A stretch of 64,000 bases of DNA. Origin: Roseiarcus sp963835215 (GTDB lineage Bacteria; Pseudomonadota; Alphaproteobacteria; Rhizobiales; Beijerinckiaceae). Positions 13,836 to 22,799 of this stretch are shown piece after piece. The notes beneath the pieces are model-generated. The model worked only from the letters and a program-made list of their open reading frames with translations, was not told the DNA's origin and made no database searches. Location of the stretch: assembly GCA_963835215.1 (NCBI GenBank), contig CAWIES010000002.1, positions 1 to 64,000 on the forward strand, given 5' to 3'. The stretch's first letter is position 1. Each line of letters begins with the position of its first letter. The position numbers were made by a program, and so were the translations under genes.

Positions 13836-14622
13836 ATGTTGCTCGGCAAGACGATCGTCGTCACGGGAATTGCCTCGGGCATCGGCGCGCGCATTGGCGA
13901 ACTGGCGAGCGCGCTCGGCGCCGAGGTGATCGGCGTCGACCTCCGGGCGCCCGCCGCGCCGTGCGGCGCCTTCCTCCAGGCCGACCTCGCCTCACCGACC
14001 GCCGGCGCGGAGTTGGCGCGCGCCCTGCCCGGCCGCATCGACGCCTTGTGCAACGTCGCGGGGGTCTCGGGCGTAGCGGGGGCGGCCAAGACTCTGGCGA
14101 TCAATTTTTACGGCTTGCGCGCGCTGAGCGAAGCGCTGGCGCCGCAACTGCGCGAAGGTGGAGCAGTCGTCAATGTCGCCTCGATCGCCGGCTACGGCTG
14201 GCGCGCAAATCTCGAGCGCGCCAAAGCGTTCGTCGATCCAGCGGGCTTTCCCGATATCGCGGCGCTGCTCGCCCGCTTCAAGGTTCCGGGCGAAGAGGGC
14301 TACCCGCTCTCAAAGGAGCTATTGCTGCTGTGGACGATGCGCGCCGCCCATCAGCCGCTGTTTCGCGAGCGCGGCATTCGCGTCAACGCCGTCAGTCCCG
14401 GTCCGGTGACGACGCCGATCCTGAAGGAGTTCCGCCAGATCTTCGGCGACCCGCGCGTCGACGACGACATCGCGCGCGTCGGGCGCGCCGGCTCCCCCGG
14501 CGACATCGCGCCCGCCGGCGCTGTTCCTCTGTTCGGACGGCGCGCGCTGGATCAACGGCGCCAACCTGCCGGTCGACGGCGGGCTGGAAGCATCAATCAA
14601 CGCCAGCGTCTGCGGGTTCTGA
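13836..14622 (+). CDS. Short-chain dehydrogenase, coniferyl-alcohol-dehydrogenase-like, frameshifted
   Basis: This is a classical SDR of about 261 residues once an extra G at 14517 is removed. The cofactor motif TGIASGIG is at residues 10-17, with catalytic Ser116 in NVASIAG and Tyr156/Lys160 in GYPLSK. The corrected C-terminus, ALFLCSDGARWINGANLPVDGG, is complete. The pattern, including the short ADLASP segment and the RWINGxNLPVDGG end, resembles coniferyl alcohol dehydrogenase (CalA) of Pseudomonas more than generic fabG-like SDRs. Lying between the transporter and two aryl-aldehyde dehydrogenases, it would oxidise an aryl alcohol to the aldehyde. The exact substrate is an inference. Confidence 0.75.
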
Positions 14623-14687
14623 CTTGCGCGCCGCTGGATTTCGGGCGCGCTCGAAGGGCGCGTCACTTATGACGAGAGGAGACGAAC

Positions 14688-16132
14688 ATGAAGGTCGATT
14701 TCATCATTGACGGCGCGGCTGTCGGCGCAGCCAACGGCGCGACGTTCGAGCGCCACGATCCGGTGACCGGCAAGGTCGCGAGCGAGGCGGCGGCCGCCAG
14801 CGAGGCCGATGTCGACAAGGTGGTCGAAGCCGCGGCGCGCGCCTTCCCCTCCTGGTCCGAGACCGGGCCGAGCGCGCGCCGAGCGCTGCTCAACAAGGCC
14901 GCCGATCTGTTGGAGAGCCGCACCCCCGAGTTCTCCAAGCTGATGACCGATGAGATCGGCGCGACCGGCCCGTGGGGCGGCTTCAATTGCTTCTTCGCCG
15001 CGACGCTGCTGCGCGAAGCCGCGGCGCTGACGACGCAGATCGTCGGCGAGGTCATTCCCGCCGACAAGCCGGGCGTGATGTCGCTGGCGCTGCGTCAACC
15101 GGTCGGCGTCGTCCTTGGCATGGCGCCATGGAACGCGCCGGTCATTCTCGGCGTCCGCGCGATCGCCCCGGCGCTCGCCTGCGGCAATACGGTGATTCTG
15201 CGCTCGTCCGAGGCGTGCCCGGCGACGCATCGCCTGATCGTCCAGACGCTCAACGACGCTGGCTTCCCCAAGGGCGTGGTCAATGTGATCTCGAATTCGC
15301 CCGAGGACGCGCCCAAGATCGTCGCCGCGTTGATCGCCCATCCCGAAGGTCAAGCGGGTCAACTTCACCGGCTCGTCGCGGGTCGGCAAGATCATCGCCA
15401 AGCTCGCGGCCGAGCATCTCAAGCCGGTGCTGCTCGAGCTCGGCGGCAAGGCGCCGCTGATCGTGCTCGACGACGCCGACCTCGACGCCGCGGTCGATGC
15501 GACGATTTTCGGCGCCTTCGCGAATTCCGGGCCAGATCTGCATGTCGACCGAGCGGTTGATTGTCGATGCGAAGGTCGCCGACGCGTTCGTCGCCAAGCT
15601 TGCCAAGCGCGCCGCCGCCCTGCCCGCCGGCGATCCGCGCGGCCACGTCGTGCTCGGCTCGCTGGTCAGCGTCGCGGCGGCCGAGCGCATGGACGCGCTG
15701 ATCGCCGATGCAACCGGCAAGGGCGCCAAGGTCGTCGCCGGCGGCAAGCGCAATGGCGCGGTGGTCGAGGCGACCATCGTCGACCACGTGACGCCGAAGA
15801 TGCGCATCTATGGCGAAGAATCCTTCGGGCCGGTCAAGCCGGTCGTGCGCGTCAACGGCGACGAGGAGGCGATCCGCGCCGCCAACGACACCGAATATGG
15901 CCTGTCCTCGGCGGTGTTCAGTCGCGATGTGCAGCGCGCTCTCGCCGTCGCCAAACGGCTCGAGACCGGCATCTGCCACATCAATGGCCCGACGGTGCAC
16001 GACGAGGGCCAGATGCCGTTCGGCGGCGTCAAGGCGTCGGGCTACGGACGGTTCGGCGGCAAGGCGGTGATCGCCGAGTTCACCGAGCTGCGCTGGATCA
16101 CGATCGAGGGGCCGCAGCACTATCCGTTCTGA
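14688..16132 (+). CDS. Aromatic aldehyde dehydrogenase (vanillin/salicylaldehyde type), two frameshifts
   Basis: This second aryl-aldehyde dehydrogenase has about 480 residues after correction and is clearly paralogous to the gene at 7462. The catalytic pair is Glu250 and Cys284 (LELGGKAP, GQICMS), and the tail GVKASGYGRFGGKAVIAEFTELRW is that of vanillin and salicylaldehyde dehydrogenases. Breaks are at 15345 (extra G) and in the G run 15529-15531 (extra G, just before the catalytic Cys). The start ATG 14688 follows GAGGAGACGAAC. It ends the operon. Two paralogues in one operon suggest different aldehydes, for example a benzaldehyde and a cinnamaldehyde, or one acting after the SDR. Confidence 0.85.
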
Positions 16133-16248
16133 CCAATGGCGGCGCCGGCGGGAGAGGCCCGCTTGCCTCGCCGGCGCCGACCAAAGCACGATTGAGTTGG
16201 CCGGCGAGCCGCGTATGGTGAGCGCGGTCGCCGTTTGGGGAGGCGCAG

Positions 16249-17175
16249 TTGATAACATTGCGTCAGATCGAGGTGATCCGCGCGGTCATGGTCACCGGCA
16301 CGATCAGCGGCGCCGCCAAGCTGCTCAGCGTCTCGGCGCCTGGCGTCAGCCGCCTCGTCAAGCACGCCGAGCGAGCCCTGGGCGTGCGCTTCTTCCAGCG
16401 CAAAAGCGGCCGCTTCTTCCCGACTGCGGAGGCGGAGCGGATCTTCGAGCAGATCAACGGCGTCTACAAGAAGGTCGACGATCTCAATTTCATCTTGTCG
16501 CGCATCGGGCGCGGCGACCTCTCCGAGTTGCGTATCGGCTCGGTGCCCAGTCTGTCGCAATCCATGGCGCCAAGGGCGATCGCGCGCGTGCGCCGCCGCT
16601 ATCCCGACCTGCGCATCGACATCAACATCCTGAAGATCGAAGAGGCGATCGAATATTTGCTGCTCGGCAAGGGCGAGTGCGTAGCGATGAGCTACCGCTT
16701 CGACCATCCCGGCATCGATTTCGCGCCGCTCGCTTCAGGCGAGCTCTACTGCATCGTCCCGGCCGAGCACGAACTCGCCGCGCGTGCGCAGATCACCGCC
16801 GCCGAGATGTCGCGTTATCCGCTGATCGGCATCGACCCCAACGATCCTTATGGGCGCATCATGGTCGAGCTGTTCGCGCGCGGACGGCTCGACTACGACA
16901 TCCGCATCAAGGCGCGCTTTGGCACCACGGTCTGCGGTCTGGTCAACGCCGGGCTCGGCATCGCCGTCATCGATCAGTTCACGCTCGCCTACAACAGCTT
17001 TCCCGGCGTCAAGCAGTTGCGCATCGCCGAGCCGACGCGCTTCGACACCTATGTCGCGACCAAGCGCGACACGCCGCTGTCGCTGCACGCCGAGTACTTC
17101 ATCGCCTGCCTGCGGGCGGAAATGAGCGGCCTCGAAGCGGTCGCTCCGCCGAAGGCCGTGGCGGCAAGAAATTAA
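16249..17175 (+). CDS. LysR-family transcriptional regulator
   Basis: This 308-residue LysR-type regulator has an N-terminal winged HTH (TGTISGAAKLLSVSAPGVSRLVKHAE, about residues 15-45, in the whole segment) and a C-terminal periplasmic-binding-like effector domain. The start is TTG 16249, placed by the strong site GGGGAGG six bases upstream; no ATG fits. It precedes the shikimate dehydrogenase gene on the same strand, 87 bases away, rather than being divergent. It probably senses shikimate, quinate or protocatechuate and controls the genes downstream. An intergenic palindrome at its stop codon could be its binding site. Confidence 0.85.
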   Translation: MITLRQIEVIRAVMVTGTISGAAKLLSVSAPGVSRLVKHAERALGVRFFQRKSGRFFPTAEAERIFEQINGVYKKVDDLNFILSRIGRGDLSELRIGSVPSLSQSMAPRAIARVRRRYPDLRIDINILKIEEAIEYLLLGKGECVAMSYRFDHPGIDFAPLASGELYCIVPAEHELAARAQITAAEMSRYPLIGIDPNDPYGRIMVELFARGRLDYDIRIKARFGTTVCGLVNAGLGIAVIDQFTLAYNSFPGVKQLRIAEPTRFDTYVATKRDTPLSLHAEYFIACLRAEMSGLEAVAPPKAVAARN

Positions 17176-17184
17176 CATAATGTT
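17174..17184. promoter_or_regulatory. Short palindrome upstream of shikimate catabolic operon
   Basis: AACATAATGTT is a perfect 5-1-5 palindrome in an AT-rich patch (17171-17212) between the LysR stop and the next gene, in an otherwise GC-rich region. Its position fits an operator or promoter for the shikimate genes. The site is short and there is only one copy, so support is weak. Confidence 0.25.
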
Positions 17185-17262
17185 CAACTGCTCGACGAAA
17201 ATAATAATTGAGTCAGGTTGGGGGCGGCCTATGGTCGGCATCCGAAGGCGCCGCCCGGCGCT

Positions 17263-18192
17263 ATGTCCGCCCTTGCTATCAAGCACTTGTCAGAGCTCTC
17301 GGTGATCCAGGCGCAATATCGTCGCACGCCGCACGCGCTGCTCGGCCTGATCGGCTCGCCGATCGGCAGTTCTGCATCGCCGGCGATGCACGAGGCAGCC
17401 GGCGATGCTGTGGGCATCCGTTGCCATTATCAACTCGTCGACATTGGCGGCGCCGACCAGAGCGAGCTGGAGCGCCTGCTCCACGGGGTTCGCCGCCTCG
17501 GCTTTGCCGGCGTCAATGTCACCTTTCCCTATAAGGAGGCGGTGGTCGGGCTGCTCGACGACTTGTCGGCGGGCGCGCGAGCGGTCGGCGCGGTCAACAC
17601 CGTCGTCGTGCGAGACGGGCGCCTCGTCGGCCACAACACGGACGCGACCGGGTTCCGCCGCGCCGTCCGCCAGCTTGTCGAAGCATCGGGGCGCGGTCCG
17701 CTCGCGCTGATCGGCGCGGGGGGCGTCGGCAAGGCGATCGCTTTCGCGCTGGCCGAGCTTGAAGTCGCCGACATTCGCGTCTTTGACGCCGATCCCGCCA
17801 AGACCGCCGATCTCGCCGCACGGATCGGCCAGCTCGGCAAGACGACGCCCTGCGCTTCCGTCGCGCAAGCGCTGACCGGTGCGGTCGGCCTGATCAACGG
17901 CACGCCGGTCGGCATGGCGCCCGACCGCGGCAGCCCGGTTCCGGCCGAATGTCTGCACAAGGGGCTGTTTGTCGTCGACGCCGTCTATTCGCCGCTCTGG
18001 ACGCCATTGCTGCTAGGGGCTAGAGCGGCCGGCGCGCTGACGATGACCGGGCGCGACCTCGCCCTTTATCAGGCGGCGGACGCCTTCGAACTGTTCACTG
18101 GCGCCAGCGCCCCGATCGAAGCAATGGGCGCGGCGTTCGACAAAGTCATGGCGGAGCGCGAACGCGCCGCCAACATAACGCCGGCGCAATAA
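17263..18192 (+). CDS. Shikimate/quinate dehydrogenase (AroE family), probably catabolic
   Basis: This 309-residue AroE-fold enzyme has the substrate motif GSPIGSSASPAMHE near residues 29-42, catalytic Lys91 in NVTFPYKEA, Asp127 in GHNTDATGF and the nucleotide-binding loop GAGGVGKA near 151-158. The start ATG 17263 is preferred over TTG 17218, which would only add a poorly conserved leader. It lies between a LysR regulator and a transporter and upstream of a dehydroshikimate dehydratase. It therefore most likely oxidises imported shikimate or quinate to 3-dehydroshikimate or 3-dehydroquinate, rather than serving aromatic biosynthesis. Confidence 0.85.
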   Translation: MSALAIKHLSELSVIQAQYRRTPHALLGLIGSPIGSSASPAMHEAAGDAVGIRCHYQLVDIGGADQSELERLLHGVRRLGFAGVNVTFPYKEAVVGLLDDLSAGARAVGAVNTVVVRDGRLVGHNTDATGFRRAVRQLVEASGRGPLALIGAGGVGKAIAFALAELEVADIRVFDADPAKTADLAARIGQLGKTTPCASVAQALTGAVGLINGTPVGMAPDRGSPVPAECLHKGLFVVDAVYSPLWTPLLLGARAAGALTMTGRDLALYQAADAFELFTGASAPIEAMGAAFDKVMAERERAANITPAQ

Positions 18193-18215
18193 GCCGACGA
18201 AAGAGGGAGGAAGAG

Positions 18216-19349
18216 ATGAAGACGCATCTGACTGGGGGCCTCGTGCTGCTTATCGCAGCCATGGCTGCGCCGGCGAAGGCGCAGGACATCGTGATGTCCG
18301 ACGTCGCCGAATTGTCGGGCGGCGGAGCGACCGTCGGCACCAACTGGAAGAACGGCATCGACCTCGCGGTCGAAGAGATCAACGCGGCGGGCGGCGTGCT
18401 CGGCCACAAGCTGGTCGTCAGCCATGCCGACTCGCAATCCAACCCCGGCGTCGCGCGCGCACTGGTGCAGAAGGCGCTCGACTCCAACCCCTACGTCCTG
18501 CTCGGCCCCGGCTATTCCGGCTCGGTCAAGGCGACTGCGCCACTCGCGGCCGACGCCGGCGTCACCCAAATCATGGGCGGCGAAGCGGCAGAGTTGACCC
18601 AGATGGGCGACAAATTCCTGTTCCGCACTTCGTTCGGCCAGCAATCGACGATGCCCAAGGTCGCCAAATATATGGCCGAGGACATGAAGGCGAAGTCGGT
18701 CGCGGTCGTTTGGGTGAACAATGATTTCGGCCATGGCGGGCGCGACATGATCGAGAAGGCTTTGCAGGCGGTCGGCGTGAAAATCGCCGCCGACATCTCG
18801 ACCGAAGCGGGCCAGGTCGATTTCGCCGCCGACGTCGCCAAAGTGCAGGCGTCTGGCGCCGACTCCGCCTTCGTCTATCTCAACGAAGACGAGAGCGCGC
18901 GCATCCTCAAGGAGTTCAAGCGGCAGAACGTCGCAATCCCGCTGATGGGCGAGACGACGCTGGTCGGGCAGAAGGTGATCGATCTTGCCGGCGACGCCGC
19001 CAATGGCGCGCGCGCTCATGTCGGGCTGACCACCGACGCGCCGGTCGATGCAGTGCGCGCCTTCCGCGATCGCTTCGTCAAGAAGTACAACTACGTGCCT
19101 GACCACAACGGCATGAAGGGCTATCTCGCCATCCAGATGGTCAAGGCCGCCACCGAGAAGATGGGCAAGGTCGATCCCAAGGGCATCGCCGACGCCCTGC
19201 ACGGTCTCACCATCAAGGCCGCCGACGATCCGGGCATCCTGATGGACGTCACGTTCGACCAGAATGGCGACATCGATCGCGAGGGCTTCCTGGTCGAAGT
19301 GGTCGATGGCAAGCAGGTGGTCAAGCAGATCCTGCCCAAGCTGCACTGA
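18216..19349 (+). CDS. ABC transporter periplasmic binding protein (LivK-like)
   Basis: This intact 377-residue Peripla_BP_6 binding protein has a Sec signal peptide (MKTHLTGGLVLLIAAMAAPAKA, cleaved after residue 22). The mature protein has the family features GTNWKNGIDLAVEEINAAGG and LLGPGYSGSVKATAPLA. It starts at ATG 18216 behind AGAGGGAGGAAGAG. It lies 23 bases after the shikimate dehydrogenase gene and ahead of two permeases and two ATPases, so the ligand is probably shikimate, quinate or a related acid. It differs from the first binding protein in this window, which uses a Tat signal. Confidence 0.9.
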   Translation: MKTHLTGGLVLLIAAMAAPAKAQDIVMSDVAELSGGGATVGTNWKNGIDLAVEEINAAGGVLGHKLVVSHADSQSNPGVARALVQKALDSNPYVLLGPGYSGSVKATAPLAADAGVTQIMGGEAAELTQMGDKFLFRTSFGQQSTMPKVAKYMAEDMKAKSVAVVWVNNDFGHGGRDMIEKALQAVGVKIAADISTEAGQVDFAADVAKVQASGADSAFVYLNEDESARILKEFKRQNVAIPLMGETTLVGQKVIDLAGDAANGARAHVGLTTDAPVDAVRAFRDRFVKKYNYVPDHNGMKGYLAIQMVKAATEKMGKVDPKGIADALHGLTIKAADDPGILMDVTFDQNGDIDREGFLVEVVDGKQVVKQILPKLH

Positions 19350-19388
19350 CGGGGCGAGGGCAAGGTCTCGAGAAACGCGCGGCGAGGC

Positions 19389-20264
19389 ATGGTCGATCCG
19401 ATCGAACTGGTGATCTCCGGCCTTGCCACCGGCGCCATCTATGCGTTGGCGGCGATCGGCTTCACGCTGTTGTGGCAGACTTCGCAGACCATCAACTTCG
19501 CCCAAGGCGAGTTCGTCATGCTGCCGGCGTTCCTGATGCTGGCGGCGATGCGCGCCGGCGCGCCGTTCTGGCTCGCCATCATCATCGGCGGCGCGCTGTC
19601 GGTGTTGCTGCTTGGCCTCGCCTTCAAACGGCTGCTGGTCGATCCGATGTTGCGCCACGGCGTGTTGCCGCTCGCCATCGCGACAATGGCGCTGTCGGTG
19701 GCGATGAAGGAATCGGTCAAGACGTTCTTTGGCGCTGAGGCGCAGCCGTTTCCTTCGATCGCCCCCGCCCGCTCGGTGTCGATCCTCGGCGCCAACGTGC
19801 CCCTGCAGAGCCTTGGCGTGTTCGTGATCGGCATCGTCGCGGTGATCGCGCTCAGTCTGTTCCTCGAGCGGACCTCGACCGGCCGGCAAATGCAGGCGGC
19901 GGCGCAGAACCCGGCCGTCGCGCGCATCGTCGGCATTCCGGTCGAGCGGATGATCCTGCTCACCTTCCTGGTCAACGCCGCGCTGGTCGCGCTCGCTTCG
20001 CTACTGGTGACGCCGATCTATCTTGCCAAGTTCTCGTCCGGCGAGGCGCTCGGCCAGGCTGCCTTCATCGCGGCGATCGTCGGCGGCTTCAACCAGGTGC
20101 GCGGCGCCATCGTCGGCGGTCTGGCGATTGGCGTGATCGACAATCTCGCCGCCGCTTACATCTCGACCCAGTATCGCGACGCGGTGCCGCTGGTGCTGCT
20201 GATCCTCGTCGTTCTGTTCCGCCCGCAAGGGCTGGTCGGACGGGCGGAGGAGCGCACGATATGA
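19389..20264 (+). CDS. ABC transporter permease, LivH-like
   Basis: This intact 291-residue LivH-type permease has about eight membrane segments. The N-terminal GLATGAIYALAAIGFTLLWQT and the following NFAQGEFVMLPAF are characteristic, as is the loop QAAAQNPAVARIVGIPVERM. Its stop overlaps the LivM-like start by ATGA at 20261-20264. It is the channel subunit of the second transporter in this window. Confidence 0.9.
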   Translation: MVDPIELVISGLATGAIYALAAIGFTLLWQTSQTINFAQGEFVMLPAFLMLAAMRAGAPFWLAIIIGGALSVLLLGLAFKRLLVDPMLRHGVLPLAIATMALSVAMKESVKTFFGAEAQPFPSIAPARSVSILGANVPLQSLGVFVIGIVAVIALSLFLERTSTGRQMQAAAQNPAVARIVGIPVERMILLTFLVNAALVALASLLVTPIYLAKFSSGEALGQAAFIAAIVGGFNQVRGAIVGGLAIGVIDNLAAAYISTQYRDAVPLVLLILVVLFRPQGLVGRAEERTI

Positions 20265-21265
20265 CGCGCGCCCAACGCCTTCTGGTGGTCGCGGGCGCTG
20301 TCGTCGTCGTCGCTTGGCTGATCCTCGCGCCGCTGTGGCTCGGCCGCTACGGCCTCTACGTGATGAGCCAATGGGCGGTGATGTCGATTGCCGCGGTCGG
20401 CCTCAATCTGACGCTCGGCTATGCCGGCCAGGCCTCGCTCGCGCAGGGCGCCTTCGTTGGCGTTGGCGCCTACACGGCGGCGCTGATGACGACCCACGGT
20501 CTACCGCTGAGTCTGGCGATTGTCGTCGCCATGGCGCTTGCATTCGTCATCGGCTGGCTGCTCGGCTATCCCGCCCTGCGGGTCCGGCATCACTATCTCG
20601 CCTTCGTCACCCTCGCCTTCTCGACGCTGGCGTTCCTGGTGTTTCGCAACGAGGAATGGCTGACGAAGGGCATATACGGCATCAGCGGCGTGCCGCGCCC
20701 GAGCCTGTTTGGCTTCTCCGCCGCCAAGCCGCTGCCGTTCTACTATTTGTGCCTGCTGACGCTGGCGCTCGTCGCCCTCGCCTTTCGCGCCCTGGTGCGC
20801 TCGCCCTGGGGCCGCGCCTTCATCGCGCTGCGCGAAAACCCGCTGCGCGCGGCCTCGCTCGGCGTCGACACGCGGCGCTACACGCTGATGGCGTTCGCGA
20901 TCGGCTCGGCGCTCGGCGGGCTGGCGGGCGCGCTCTATGCGCCGCTCGTCCAATTCGTCGACCCGACCCCCTTCACCCTCGCCCTGTCGCTCAACCTGCT
21001 GTTGATGGTGATCGTCGGCGGCGCGGGCTTCTTCTTCGGGCCGTTTCTCGGCGCGATGATCGCGGTCCTGCTGCCCGAATGGCTGCGCTTTGCCGAAGGC
21101 TACTATCTCATCATCTATTCCGTGATGGTGATGGGGCTGCTGATCTACTCGCCTACCGGCATTCTCGGCATCCTCGACCGCTGGCTGCGCGACCGCAGGG
21201 CGCTGGCCGCCTCGGCGTCGCGCGGGGCGATTGCGGCCGGCCTGTCCGATGAGGCCGCCTCGTGA
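20261..21265 (+). CDS. ABC transporter permease, LivM-like
   Basis: This intact 334-residue LivM-type permease carries NLTLGYAGQASLAQGAFVGVGAY near residues 50-70, in which the usual LVxxGQxxF motif is conserved, then LRENPLRAASLGVDTRRY and a GGAGFFFGPFLGA segment. About nine membrane segments are visible. Its start and its stop (21262-21265) overlap both neighbours by ATGA. Confidence 0.9.
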   Translation: MTRAQRLLVVAGAVVVVAWLILAPLWLGRYGLYVMSQWAVMSIAAVGLNLTLGYAGQASLAQGAFVGVGAYTAALMTTHGLPLSLAIVVAMALAFVIGWLLGYPALRVRHHYLAFVTLAFSTLAFLVFRNEEWLTKGIYGISGVPRPSLFGFSAAKPLPFYYLCLLTLALVALAFRALVRSPWGRAFIALRENPLRAASLGVDTRRYTLMAFAIGSALGGLAGALYAPLVQFVDPTPFTLALSLNLLLMVIVGGAGFFFGPFLGAMIAVLLPEWLRFAEGYYLIIYSVMVMGLLIYSPTGILGILDRWLRDRRALAASASRGAIAAGLSDEAAS

Positions 21266-22007
21266 CCCGCGTGCTCGAGGTCGTGAACTTGAGCAAACGC
21301 TTTGGCGGCGTCGCGGCGGTCAACGGCGTCAGCTTCAATGTCGAGGAAGGCGAAATCCTCGGCATCATCGGGCCGAACGGCTGCGGCAAAACGACGACAT
21401 TCAACTGCATCCTCGGCCAGCTTGCGCCGAGCGAGGGCGAAGTGCGGCTCGACGGTCGCGTCGTCACCGGCATGCGGCCCGCCGCGCTCAATCGGCTCGG
21501 CGTCAGCCGCACGTTCCAACTGTTGCAGGTGTTCCCTCAGCTCTCGGTGCGCGAGAACCTCATCCTCGCCGGCCAGGAGCACGAGGGCACGATGCTGTCG
21601 CGCCTCTTTGGTCGTTCCGACGCAGGTCTGGGCCCTGCGGCGCAGCGGATGATCGGCGTTCTTCAAGCTCGATCATCTCGCCGACGCGCTGGCGGGCGAT
21701 CTCTCCTACGGCCAGCAGAAGCTGCTCGACGCGGCGATGGCGTTCATGGCCGGGCCGCGCCTGACGTTGCTCGACGAACCGGCCGCCGGCGTCAACCCGA
21801 CGATGCTCGCCGATCTCAAGGAGCGCCTGCGTGGCGATGAACCGCGAACAGGGCGCCACCTTCGTCGTCATCGAGCACAACATGGAATTCGTCATGTCGC
21901 TGTGCACGCGCGTCATCGTCATGGCGCAGGGCAAGGTGCTTGCCGAAGGTTCGCCCGACGCGGTGCGCGCCAATCCGGCGGTCATCGAAGCCTATCTCGG
22001 CAATTGA
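21262..22007 (+). CDS. ABC transporter ATP-binding protein, LivG-like, two frameshifts
   Basis: This ATPase has about 247 residues after removing two single-base insertions, an extra C at 21661 and an extra C at 21830. The Walker A GPNGCGKTTTFN has Cys where most relatives have Ala or Ser. The signature is LSYGQQKLLDAAMAF, the Walker B LTLLDEPAAGVNP and the switch VIEHNMEFVMSLC, all in frame after correction. The tail PAVIEAYLGN is typical of LivG. The ATG overlaps the LivM-like stop. Confidence 0.85.
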
Positions 22008-22017
22008 GGGAGCGGCG

Positions 22018-22758
22018 ATGAACGATCCCATCCTGCAAGTCGAGGCGCTCGTCGGCGGCTACGGCAAGATGACGATCCTCAACGGCGCCTCGTTCATCGT
22101 TCCGCGCGGCGCGATCACGACCGTGATCGGCCCCAATGGGGCCGGCAAATCGACGGTGCTCAAAGCGGTGTTCGGTCTTTTGAAGCTGCGCTCGGGTCGC
22201 ATCCTGTTCGATGGGCACGACATTGCCGGCGCCTCGCAGCGCCAGCTCATCGCCGCCGGCCTCTGCTACGTGCCGCAGGGGCGCAACATCTTTCCCGAGC
22301 TTTCGGTGCGCCACAATCTCGAACTCGGCCTCGTCGCGGCGCCCAAGTCGCTGCGCGACCGCGCCGAGCGCGTCGAGGCGGCCCTCGACCGTTTCCCGGC
22401 GCTGCGCGAACGCGCCGACCGGCAGGCTTCGATCCTGTCGGGCGGCGAACAGAAGCAGCTCGAGATCGCGCGCGGCCTGCTGCTCGACCCCAAGCTGGTG
22501 TTGATCGACGAACCCTCGATCGGCCTTTCGCCGCTGCTCGTGCGCCAAACCTTCGACATGCTCAAGGACCTGCGCGCGCGCGGCGTGAGCGTGTTGATGG
22601 TCGAACAGAACGCGCGTTCGGCGCTCGAGATCTCCGACTACGGACTGGTTCTCGAGCTTGGCCGCGCGCGCATCTTCGACCGTGCGGAGAAAGTTCTGAA
22701 CGATCCTCGCGTCGCGCAACTCTTTCTCGGCGGCGTCCTCGAGGGGGATGCCGCTTAG
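22018..22758 (+). CDS. ABC transporter ATP-binding protein, LivF-like
   Basis: This intact 246-residue ATPase has Walker A GPNGAGKSTVLK, signature LSGGEQKQLEIARGL, Walker B LVLIDEPSIGLSPL and switch MVEQNARSAL. The ATG 22018 follows GAGGGAGCG by seven bases, and the longer upstream frame is ignored. It completes the second transporter as the last of five subunits and precedes the dehydroshikimate dehydratase by 41 bases. Confidence 0.92.
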   Translation: MNDPILQVEALVGGYGKMTILNGASFIVPRGAITTVIGPNGAGKSTVLKAVFGLLKLRSGRILFDGHDIAGASQRQLIAAGLCYVPQGRNIFPELSVRHNLELGLVAAPKSLRDRAERVEAALDRFPALRERADRQASILSGGEQKQLEIARGLLLDPKLVLIDEPSIGLSPLLVRQTFDMLKDLRARGVSVLMVEQNARSALEISDYGLVLELGRARIFDRAEKVLNDPRVAQLFLGGVLEGDAA

Positions 22759-22799
22759 GCGCTGGCGAGAGCTCTCGGCAAACCAATGGAGCGGGCGAA

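Noticed and set aside
7462..16132. Programmed frameshifting or phase variation as explanation for the many broken frames
   Set aside because: The shift sites share no slippery motif or long homopolymer, occur in unrelated genes and go mostly in one direction. Sequencing or assembly error is simpler.
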